Shown: one piece after another, positions 6,647-11,604 of the stretch
Position numbering within the stretch: position 1 is the stretch's first letter
Layout of the letters: each line of letters begins with the position of its first letter
Origin: Candidatus Nomurabacteria bacterium GW2011_GWF2_43_8
GTDB taxonomy: Bacteria > Patescibacteriota > Minisyncoccia > Phycocordibacterales > UBA9973
NCBI GenBank assembly: GCA_001000035.1
Contig: LCGX01000048.1
Location: forward strand, 1-11,604
Length of the DNA stretch: 11,604 bases
Direction: 5' to 3'
Program-made: the position numbers and the translations under genes
The notes under the pieces: model-generated
Told to the model about the DNA's origin: nothing
The model's input: the letters and a program-made list of their open reading frames with translations, nothing else
Databases searched by the model: none

Positions 6647-7189
6647 ATGTCGGGACATAATCGCTGGTCACAAATTAAGCACAAAAAAGATATTACCGAC
6701 GCGAAGAAAAGCAAGATTTTTTCCAAGCTGGTGCGCTTCATTTCCGTGGAAGCCAAACTCTCCGGTGGAAAGGATTCTCCGGGTCTCCGTGCGGCTATTG
6801 AAAAAGCCAAAAAAGTGAATATGCCGGCGGAAAATATCGAGCGCGCCATTAAAAAAGCCAGCGAGCCGGGAGCGCATATGGACGCAATCACTTACGAAGC
6901 GTATGGCCCCGGTGGAGTCGGAATAATTATTGAAACTCTGACCGACAGCAAAAACAGAACAGCACAGGATATAAAACACATACTTACTAAAAATGGATTT
7001 GCTTTGGGGGGCATCGGTTCCGTCACTTGGGCATTCTCCGCCCAAGGCGGATCCGCCTCTGGCGGAAAAAAATGGGTACCGAAAACGACTATTCCCCTTT
7101 CGGATGCAGATTTGGAATTGTTGGATAAATTAGTGGAAGAGCTCGAAGAAAATGATGATGTGCAGGATGTATACACCAATGCGGAATAA
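6647..7189 (+). CDS. yebC: YebC/TACO1-family protein lacking its inserted domain
   Basis: Members of this family are described as transcription regulators (PmpR) or as factors that relieve ribosome stalling. It has 180 residues against about 240-250 normally. The N-terminal helical domain is intact: MSGHNRWSQIKHKK at 1-14 and AIEKAKKVNMPAENIERAIKK at 50-70. YEAYGPGGVGIIIETLTDSKNRT (83-105) leads to GSVTWAF at 124-130. At this point family members carry a further domain of about 60-80 residues, running from the FxxKGxI segment to just before the PxTT segment. Here it is replaced by SAQGGSASGGKK (131-142), after which VPKTTIPLSD and DDVQDVYTNAE resume normally. Those replacement residues are encoded by a palindromic repeat. 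The start ATG 6647 follows GAGGA at 11 bases. It probably shares transcription with ruvB, 118 bases upstream. Confidence 0.93.
   Translation: MSGHNRWSQIKHKKDITDAKKSKIFSKLVRFISVEAKLSGGKDSPGLRAAIEKAKKVNMPAENIERAIKKASEPGAHMDAITYEAYGPGGVGIIIETLTDSKNRTAQDIKHILTKNGFALGGIGSVTWAFSAQGGSASGGKKWVPKTTIPLSDADLELLDKLVEELEENDDVQDVYTNAE
7037..7066. repeat. Tandem double hairpin inside yebC
   Basis: Two 15-bp units, TCCGCC-CAA-GGCGGA (7037-7051) and TCCGCC-TCT-GGCGGA (7052-7066), stand back to back. The whole 30 bp is also nearly palindromic. It is read in frame as a Gly/Ser/Ala linker at the exact point where yebC lacks a domain. A third copy of the unit is at 8517-8531. Confidence 0.9.
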
Positions 7190-7243
7190 AAATAAATAAA
7201 AAGAAAAAGCCGTCGTTGCTATTTCTAGGTTTCGATCGGCTTT
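7190..7243 (-). terminator. Intrinsic terminator for the minus-strand secreted-protein gene
   Basis: On the minus strand AAAGCCG (7243-7237) pairs with CGGCTTT (7212-7206), and T-rich DNA (7208-7190) follows. The loop of 24 bases is long. On the plus strand the stem is followed by TTTGATG only, so it terminates mainly leftward. Confidence 0.5.
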
Positions 7244-7250
7244 GATGTTC

Positions 7251-7326
7251 GCCGATCGATTTAATCGATTGGCTGGTTGTCATTTGACAACCGTATTAAG
7301 GTGGGCGGGGTGGAGGTCCCCCGCCC
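7251..7326. repeat. Three consecutive hairpins downstream of the GC-rich gene
   Basis: GCCGATCGAT/ATCGATTGGC with a 3-base loop (7251-7273, one mismatch), GGTTGTCA/TGACAACC with a TT loop (7275-7292), and GGGCGGGG/CCCCGCCC with an 8-base loop (7303-7326). They lie between the stop codon of the 7361-7693 gene and its candidate terminator. That would give its mRNA a 3' end of about 170 bases that is almost fully structured. Confidence 0.75.
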
Positions 7327-7360
7327 GGTCTACTTGCGCGGCCGTGGCTCGCCTGGTGTT

Positions 7361-7693
7361 TCAGCTGGAGAGCTGGGTCGCGCCGTTCTTCACCCCAGCG
7401 GCGGGTTCACCCCCGAAGTTCCTCGCGCCGGTGCGGGCGATGGTCGCGCTGTTGAAGTTGTCGGCGACGAAACCGGCTATCACGTTGTCATCGGGCGCGA
7501 TGGCGACGGCCTGGTCGGCGACGGTGACCGAGTTCACGCCTGCGACGAGCATGTCGTTGGTGGCGACGAACTGGTCGGTGGACCCGACGATCACGTTGAT
7601 GGGATTCACTTCGGTCGCCTCGGTCGCGTAAGCGACGACGACGACGACGAGCCCCACGCACAGCACTGCGAACAGACCCCAAAACCTCTTCAT
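7361..7693 (-). CDS. Small exported protein of unknown function, GC-rich
   Basis: 110 residues. Residues 1-22 (MKRFWGLFAVLCVGLVVVVV-AYA) form a signal peptide or anchor: basic start, hydrophobic core, AxA-like end. The rest is rich in Val, Ala, Asn, Thr and Asp with a repetitive rhythm (NPINVIVGSTDQFV, NDMLVAGVNSVTVADQAVAI, DDNVIAGFVADNFNSATIA), suggesting a small beta-rich secreted domain. I recognise no family. Its ATG follows AGGGGGAAG, a good Shine-Dalgarno, and it has a canonical -35/-10 about 95-120 bases upstream. Roughly nine of ten third codon positions are G or C, quite unlike the neighbouring genes. The opposite strand also has long frames here (7277-7786, 7242-7631), but they lack a signal peptide or ribosome site and are taken as GC-rich shadows. 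It is either a recently acquired gene or part of a self-contained element. Confidence 0.65.
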   Translation of the reverse strand: MKRFWGLFAVLCVGLVVVVVAYATEATEVNPINVIVGSTDQFVATNDMLVAGVNSVTVADQAVAIAPDDNVIAGFVADNFNSATIARTGARNFGGEPAAGVKNGATQLSS

Positions 7694-7726
7694 ACTTCCC
7701 CCTTTCTTGCTGTTGTGCTAGAACTT

Positions 7727-7776
7727 GTCGAGGGTTTCCGGTGGCCGTCCTTTCTAAGCGGCCTTATCCTCTCGAC
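7727..7776 (-). other. Structured leader of the secreted-protein mRNA
   Basis: GTCGAG (7727-7732) pairs with CTCGAC (7771-7776). Inside it GGCCG (7743-7747) pairs with CGGCC (7759-7763). On the transcript this lies between the predicted start site (about 7781) and the Shine-Dalgarno. No known riboswitch class was recognised. Confidence 0.5.
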
Positions 7777-7787
7777 TTCTATTTGAG

Positions 7788-7816
7788 ATAATTACATATA
7801 TTCATAAATAAGTCAA
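7788..7816 (-). promoter_or_regulatory. Canonical sigma70-type promoter of the secreted-protein gene
   Basis: On the minus strand TTGACT (7816-7811), 17 bp, then AATTAT (7793-7788) with TG at the extended position. It is the clearest -35 in the window. The predicted start near 7781 gives an 88-base leader, in contrast with the leaderless pattern of other genes. Confidence 0.6.
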
Positions 7817-7828
7817 AAAGTTGTCCGC

Positions 7829-7903
7829 AACCCCCTAAATCCCCCTTATCAGGGGGACTATTAGTTTTTCCTCCCTTGATAAGGGGAGGATTAAGGAGGG
7901 GTT
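7829..7903. repeat. Imperfect inverted repeat of C-rich/G-rich arms upstream of ruvC
   Basis: The left arm AACCCCCTAAATCCCCCTTA (from 7829) is matched by the reverse complement of the arm ending at 7903 (ATTAAGGAGGGGTT). The left arm alone can also fold as CCCCC/GGGGG (7841-7856). It belongs by appearance to the widespread CCCCCTAAATCCCCC-type intergenic repeats. It leaves AAGGAGG (7893-7899) about 30 bases before ruvC, too far to act as its ribosome site. Confidence 0.75.
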
Positions 7904-7912
7904 TGATAAATA

Positions 7913-7921
7913 TGTTAAAAT
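7913..7921 (+). promoter_or_regulatory. Extended -10 promoter of ruvC, leaderless arrangement
   Basis: TGT-TAAAAT (TAAAAT at 7916-7921), then six A, then ATG 7928. The spacing predicts transcription starting at or within a base of the start codon. No -35 is visible, as that position lies in the upstream repeat. Confidence 0.5.
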
Positions 7922-7927
7922 AAAAAA

Positions 7928-8419
7928 ATGACAAGAATTTTAGGAATAGACCCGGGTTTTGAGAGATTGGGAATAGCAATATTAGAATCCTCCTACGCCA
8001 AGGCTTCGAAGGATAAAGAAAAAGTGGTTTTTTCTGAGTGTTTTAAAACTTCTGCCAAGTTGGAATTTTCGGAAAGATTAAATTTAATCGGCGAAGAAGT
8101 AAAAAGAATAATAAAAAAATACAAGCCGGAAGTTTTGGCGATTGAGACATTGTTTCTGAATACCAACCAAAAAACGGTGATGCGAGTCGCCGAAACGCGC
8201 GGGGTTGTAATTTACGAGGCCGCGCAAGTCGGACTTAAAATATTCGAGGCCTCCCCTCCCCAGATAAAAATAGCCACGACCGGCTACGGCCGGTCCGACA
8301 AGGCGCAAATAAATAAAATGGTAAAAATACTGGTCAAAATAGACAAAGATAAGCACTCCGATGATGAGTTGGATGCTATCGCCATCGCCCTAACTGCTTT
8401 TGCGCATTTACGATTTTAG
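7928..8419 (+). CDS. ruvC: Holliday junction endonuclease RuvC
   Basis: Homodimeric resolvase that cuts Holliday junctions during recombination repair, acting with RuvAB. It has 163 residues, normal length. The acidic active-site residues are visible: D8 in LGIDPG, E73 in AIETLF, and D146/D149 in DDELDAIAIAL. The segment NQKTVMRVAETRGVV (80-94) and the C-terminal helix are typical. Between the first two beta strands it carries extra residues SSYAKASKDK (21-30), encoded by a palindromic repeat. ATG 7928 follows an extended -10 by six bases, without a ribosome site. The nearby ruvB and yebC fit the common yebC-ruv association, although here other elements separate them. Confidence 0.96.
   Translation: MTRILGIDPGFERLGIAILESSYAKASKDKEKVVFSECFKTSAKLEFSERLNLIGEEVKRIIKKYKPEVLAIETLFLNTNQKTVMRVAETRGVVIYEAAQVGLKIFEASPPQIKIATTGYGRSDKAQINKMVKILVKIDKDKHSDDELDAIAIALTAFAHLRF
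7991..8013. repeat. Short imperfect palindrome inside ruvC
   Basis: The 23-base sequence starts TCCTACGCC and ends TTCGAAGGA. TCCT/AGGA and CG/CG pair from the ends, and GCC-AA-GGC forms an inner stem. It encodes SYAKASKD in a surface loop. From memory, very similar peptides occur as in-frame inserts in many Patescibacteria proteins, which suggests a dispersed element; this was not checked. Confidence 0.6.
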
Positions 8420-8560
8420 GCCTGCCATGAGCTTGTCGAAAGGTTATCCACATATTCTATTGCCAAGCTTTTCAGATTTTGATACAACGTAGGCAATTAT
8501 CAGAAGGTCGCTTTTATCCGCCCCCGGCGGAGAAAATAAAATATAAAAAAATAAATTTAT
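8420..8560. repeat. Intergenic stretch with two repeat fragments
   Basis: GAGCTTGTCGAAAGG (8429-8443) resembles a dispersed GAGCTTGTCGAAGG-type repeat, and a related GAACTTGTCGAGGG lies at 7721-7734. TCCGCC-CCC-GGCGGA (8517-8531) is a third copy of the unit seen twice in yebC. The remaining AT-rich DNA holds only weak promoter candidates (TTGATA at 8479, TATAAA at 8542). No ribosome site is seen before ATG 8561. Confidence 0.6.
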
Positions 8561-8695
8561 ATGGACGGAGAAGAAGATGTTTTAGAAGAAGGAGGAGGAG
8601 AATTTAAAACGGATGACGAAGAAGGGTTAGATGCGCCCCCGGAAGGGATAGAAGACGAATTTGGACTAGAGGACCCGGATGACAGATACCACTAA
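8561..8695 (+). CDS. Small highly acidic protein of unknown function
   Basis: 44 residues, MDGEEDVLEEGGGEF at the start and GLEDPDDRYH at the end. More than a third is Asp or Glu, with only two basic residues besides the terminal His. There is no membrane segment, and it is probably disordered. It sits between ruvC and a strong plus-strand terminator, which supports expression from that strand. AT-rich DNA precedes the ATG with no clear ribosome site. Short acidic ORFs arise easily by chance in GAA/GGA-rich DNA, so it needs conservation to be certain. No function is proposed. Confidence 0.6.
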   Translation: MDGEEDVLEEGGGEFKTDDEEGLDAPPEGIEDEFGLEDPDDRYH

Positions 8696-8709
8696 ACTGC
8701 GGGAGTCAA

Positions 8710-8750
8710 CAGGCAAGACCTGTAAATTACAGGTCTTGCCTGTTTTAGTT
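8710..8750 (+). terminator. Strong intrinsic terminator after ruvC and the acidic ORF
   Basis: A perfect 14-bp stem, CAGGCAAGACCTGT (8710-8723) with ACAGGTCTTGCCTG (8729-8742), a 5-base AT loop, then TTTTAGTTTT. The opposite side lacks a T-tract (TTGACTCC on the minus strand), so it works mainly rightward, though it could slow tyrS read-through. Confidence 0.85.
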
Positions 8751-8755
8751 TTGAA

Positions 8756-9925
8756 TTATTTTATTTTTATGAATCGGTGCTTGCCGATTTTGTAAATGTG
8801 GCCCTTAATGACTATCTTAGGAGAAAAAACTTTTTTGTTTTCCGTTAGATCCATAATCGCCCCTGCTTTCAATAAGCGATAAACTTCCGAATTCGATTTG
8901 GAAATCCGGACTCGCAGGAGAATTTTATTGAGCGGCTCTCCCCCTTCCACTTCTTCCACCGCCTCGGGAATTTCCTTTTTCTGAAAAGTTTTTACAAAGC
9001 TTTCTTCCGCTTTTTGGGCCTGTTTTTCTCCGTGATAAATTTTCACTATTTCGAAGGCCAGCTTCATTTTTAGATCCCGCGGGTTCTGGCCAGCCTTGAT
9101 TCCGGACAAATCAATTTCGGTGCACAGCTCAAACCCTTTCCCAATCAAAGAATCTGCCCAACTCATAACTTTGCCGAACATTTCATTCGGGTCGTCTTCG
9201 AAGGTAATCATATTGCCCTCCGTTTTGCCCATCTTTTTCCCCGCATTATCTTCGAGAAGTTTCATGGCCAAAACGGATTTGTTTTTCCCCAACATTTGAA
9301 AAACCAAATTTCTGCCCACCAACATATTGAACGTCTGATCATTTCCCCCCACCTCCACATCAACACCCATCGCTACACTGTCATAACCCTGCATTAGGGG
9401 ATACAGGAATTCATGTATAAAAATCGGCTTGCCTTCCGTGTTCCGGCGGGCGAACATATCGCGTTTCAGCATCTGATCGACAGTAGCACGGGAAGTTAAA
9501 TTCAAAACATCCTCAAATGTCATTCTCGACAGCCATTTCGAGTTGAATTTGAATTCCGCCTTATTGTCTCCAGTAAATTTCAAAAATACGGAGGCCTGCT
9601 TTTTGTATTTTTTCAGGTTATCCAGAACTTCCCTACGGGAAAGCCTTTTTCTCGCCGCCATTTTGTCGGTCGGGTCCCCCACCATCGCGGTAAAATCTCC
9701 CATCAGAAGGATTACTTGATGCCCGAGCTCTTGAAATTGCTTGAGTTTTTGGAGGGGTATCGCATGCCCCATATGAAGCGTCGGACCGGTCGGATCGATG
9801 CCGAGGTAAACCTTCAATTTTTTGCCGGAAAGAAGCTTCTTTTTAAGTTCTTCTCTGACAAAAATATTCTCAACGCCTCGTGCCAAAACTTCATCGATTT
9901 TCTTTTCATCCGTCACTACTTTCAT
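8756..9925 (-). CDS. tyrS: Tyrosyl-tRNA synthetase
   Basis: Class I synthetase that charges tRNA-Tyr. It has 389 residues from ATG 9925. Motifs: LGIDPTGPTLHMGH at 41-54 (HIGH motif as HMGH), GDFTAMVGDPTDK at 76-88, YPLMQGYDSV at 175-184 with the tyrosine-binding Tyr, Gln and Asp, VGGNDQ at 192-197, and KMGKTEGN at 231-238 as the KMSKS loop (the KxGKT form is common in TyrRS). The C-terminal S4 RNA-binding domain runs from about 333 (NKILLRVRISKSNSEVYRLL) to the end. An upstream in-frame ATG at 9943 exists. It lies before the TATTAT -10, would not be on the predicted transcript, and adds residues not typical of the family, so 9925 is preferred. Confidence 0.96.
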   Translation of the reverse strand: MKVVTDEKKIDEVLARGVENIFVREELKKKLLSGKKLKVYLGIDPTGPTLHMGHAIPLQKLKQFQELGHQVILLMGDFTAMVGDPTDKMAARKRLSRREVLDNLKKYKKQASVFLKFTGDNKAEFKFNSKWLSRMTFEDVLNLTSRATVDQMLKRDMFARRNTEGKPIFIHEFLYPLMQGYDSVAMGVDVEVGGNDQTFNMLVGRNLVFQMLGKNKSVLAMKLLEDNAGKKMGKTEGNMITFEDDPNEMFGKVMSWADSLIGKGFELCTEIDLSGIKAGQNPRDLKMKLAFEIVKIYHGEKQAQKAEESFVKTFQKKEIPEAVEEVEGGEPLNKILLRVRISKSNSEVYRLLKAGAIMDLTENKKVFSPKIVIKGHIYKIGKHRFIKIK

Positions 9926-9963
9926 ATTCGAATAATACCACATTTTCTGCTATAATTCGAATA
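9926..9963. promoter_or_regulatory. Overlapping divergent promoters of tyrS and the penicillin-binding protein
   Basis: Leftward: TGG-TATTAT (minus strand, 9940-9932), six bases, ATG of tyrS. Rightward: TGC-TATAAT (9948-9956), seven bases, ATG 9964. The -10 boxes are 13 bases apart, so each polymerase would cover the other's -10. The self-complementary octamer ATTCGAAT occurs at 9926-9933 and again at 9955-9962, once in each start region. No room is left for ribosome-binding sites. Confidence 0.65.
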
Positions 9964-11604
9964 ATGAAAGAAGTATTCAGGAAGATGAAAAAATTATATA
10001 GAAACAAAAAACTCATAAAAAACCTCATCTTGCTGGCCGCGGGTGTTTTTGTTTTAGCGGCCGGAACCGTTATCATTTTGCTTTCTTCGATGAGGATACC
10101 GGATTTTCATTCTTTCGAGAACCGGAAGGTCGTGAATTCCACCCAGATCTACGACCGCACGGGAGAAATTCTGCTTTACGACATACATCAAGACATCAAA
10201 AGGACTTACGTCCCGTCCGAGCAGATGAGTTTCAATATCAAGAACGCGACAGTCGCGATCGAAGATTCCGAATTCTACAACCATAGCGGGATAAGAATCA
10301 CGGCGATCATCCGCGCGGTCCTGTCTAATTTTTTCGGCACCGGCCGGACCCAGGGCGGTTCGACCATAACCCAGCAACTGGTAAAAAACACCCTCCTGAC
10401 CCAAGAAAAATCCTATACCCGGAAAATAAAGGAATGGATATTGGCAGTCAAAATAGACAAGTCGATACCGAAAGAAAAAATTCTGGAATATTATCTGAAC
10501 GAAGCCCCTTACGGCGGAAATGTCTACGGGATAGAAGAAGCGAGCAAAACCTATTTCAATAAAAAAGCGCAGGACCTGACGCTTCTTGAAGCGGCTTATT
10601 TAGCCGCCATTCCGCAGTCGCCAAGCCGGCTTTCTCCTTACGGAAGCCATAAAGACGAACTGGAGGCCAGAAAAAATCTGGTACTGCGGAGAATGTTGGA
10701 ATTGAATTTCATCTCTCTGGAAGAATATAATAGAACAAAAAGCGAGGTTGTTGCTTTCGCCGAACAGGCAACTTTGGGTATAAAGGCTCCCCACTTTGTT
10801 TTTTTTATCAAGGATTATCTTGAACAAAAATATGGGAGTGAAGCGATAGAAAAAGGCGGACTGAAGGTGATAACAACTTTGGACTATGAATTACAGGCCA
10901 AAGGAGAAGAAATCGTCAAAGAAGGGGCCTTGCGGAACGAAAAGGACTGGAACGGAGAAAACGCGGGGCTGGTCGCGATTGACCCCAGGACTGGGCAGAT
11001 TTTAACCATGGTCGGCTCCCGAGATTATTTCGACAAGGCGATTGACGGCAATTACAACATCGCCACAGCCCAGAGGCAGCCAGGGTCATCCTTCAAACCG
11101 TTTATTTACGCCACCGCCTTCAATAAGGGCTTTACGGAAGACACGGTACTCTTCGACCTGCCCACCGAATTCCAAACCACCTGCGACCCTTCGGGTAGAG
11201 CTTTGCCCGGGAAAAACCAGAGAGACTGCTATATGCCCGACAATTACGACGGAAAATTCCGCGGGCCGATGTCCCTGCGGAGCGGTTTGGCGGAATCCAT
11301 CAACATAATCGCGGTAAAACTTTTTTATCTAGCGGGACTGCCTGATTCGCTCCGGACGGCGGAGAGTATGGGAATCAGCACTTTGACAGACATCGGACGA
11401 TACGGGCTCACTTTGGTCATCGGAGGCGGAGAGGTCTCGCTTCTCGATATGACTTCGGCTTACGGAGTTTTCGCGAATAATGGAATAAAAAATCCGTATA
11501 CTGGGATTTTAAAAGTGGAAGACTTGAAAGGAAAAGTTTTGGAAGAATTCCGGCCAAAACCGCAGGAAGTTTTACCAAAAAATACCGCCCTGATTATTTC
11601 GGAT
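9964..11604 (+). CDS. Class A penicillin-binding protein (PBP1A-type), partial, cut by window end
   Basis: Bifunctional peptidoglycan synthase; 547 codons are present and the frame is open at the window end. Residues 1-18 are basic and cytoplasmic, and 19-41 form the membrane helix. The glycosyltransferase (GT51) domain shows EDSEFYNHSG at 100-109 with the catalytic Glu, GGSTITQQL at 131-139, RKIKEWILAVKI at 153-164, and YYLNEAPYGGNVYGIEEAS further on. The transpeptidase domain has the nucleophile motif SSFK at 375-378 (Ser375) and SIN at 445-447. The third motif (KTG) would lie beyond the edge. Substrates are lipid II and stem peptides, with the active domains outside the membrane. The start ATG 9964 lies 7 bases after an extended -10. 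It shares its promoter region with tyrS. Confidence 0.95.
   Translation, partial: MKEVFRKMKKLYRNKKLIKNLILLAAGVFVLAAGTVIILLSSMRIPDFHSFENRKVVNSTQIYDRTGEILLYDIHQDIKRTYVPSEQMSFNIKNATVAIEDSEFYNHSGIRITAIIRAVLSNFFGTGRTQGGSTITQQLVKNTLLTQEKSYTRKIKEWILAVKIDKSIPKEKILEYYLNEAPYGGNVYGIEEASKTYFNKKAQDLTLLEAAYLAAIPQSPSRLSPYGSHKDELEARKNLVLRRMLELNFISLEEYNRTKSEVVAFAEQATLGIKAPHFVFFIKDYLEQKYGSEAIEKGGLKVITTLDYELQAKGEEIVKEGALRNEKDWNGENAGLVAIDPRTGQILTMVGSRDYFDKAIDGNYNIATAQRQPGSSFKPFIYATAFNKGFTEDTVLFDLPTEFQTTCDPSGRALPGKNQRDCYMPDNYDGKFRGPMSLRSGLAESINIIAVKLFYLAGLPDSLRTAESMGISTLTDIGRYGLTLVIGGGEVSLLDMTSAYGVFANNGIKNPYTGILKVEDLKGKVLEEFRPKPQEVLPKNTALIISD

Noticed and set aside
7242..7786. Plus-strand frames of 129 and 169 codons in the GC-rich islet
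   Set aside because: High GC removes stop codons in all frames. The minus frame has the signal peptide, ribosome site and promoter, while the plus frames have none of these and show runs such as DDDDD from GAC repeats.
9926..9943. Longer tyrS start at ATG 9943 (6 extra residues)
   Set aside because: The added codons are the promoter -10 box itself, so they would not be on the predicted transcript, and the residues (MWYYSN) are not family-like.
1..11604. CRISPR array or new defence system
   Set aside because: No regularly spaced repeats, nucleases or effector-like domains were found beyond the Ruv proteins and polA.

Overview
The window looks like a piece of a small-genome bacterium of the Candidate Phyla Radiation (Patescibacteria, Parcubacteria-like). 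This is inferred from the gene repertoire, a DNA polymerase I with no recognisable proofreading domain, very short gene spacing, palindromic repeats both between and inside genes, and start codons placed directly behind promoter -10 boxes. The genetic code looks standard: TAA, TAG and TGA are all used as stops. No tRNA, rRNA, CRISPR array or transposase gene was seen.

Layout. 1-1918 (-) is the N-terminal part of polA, cut by the window edge. It diverges from a type IV pilus/type II secretion ATPase gene (pilB-like, 2039-3736 +) across a strong hairpin. Next comes an AT-rich two-ORF block on the minus strand (3753-5187). It is probably one membrane plus beta-propeller gene split by a 1-base frameshift, and it lies between two exact copies of a 19-base direct repeat. 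A 118-bp non-coding element with 20-bp inverted ends follows (5233-5350). The Holliday-junction and translation-factor block comes next: ruvB (5485-6528), a yebC-family gene lacking its inserted domain (6647-7189), a GC-rich islet with a small exported protein on the opposite strand (7361-7693), and ruvC (7928-8419). A 44-residue acidic protein (8561-8695) and a strong terminator close that block. tyrS (8756-9925 -) and a class A penicillin-binding protein gene (9964 to the window end, +) diverge from a 38-bp shared promoter region.

How they fit together: polA, ruvB and ruvC serve DNA repair and recombination (ruvA is not in the window). The pilB-like ATPase would power a type IV pilus-like machine. 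TyrRS and the YebC-family protein serve or regulate translation. The penicillin-binding protein builds cell wall. The two-ORF block and the GC-rich islet look like accessory material.

Most notable: (1) polA, ruvC, yebC and other genes carry in-frame or flanking palindromic repeats, and the yebC one sits exactly where a whole domain is missing; (2) six or seven genes share a TGN-TANNNT or TANNNT box 6-7 bases before the start codon, predicting leaderless mRNAs; (3) a 1.49-kb cassette is bounded by direct repeats; (4) a GC-rich small-secreted-protein islet has its own canonical promoter, structured leader, Shine-Dalgarno and terminator, unlike its neighbours.
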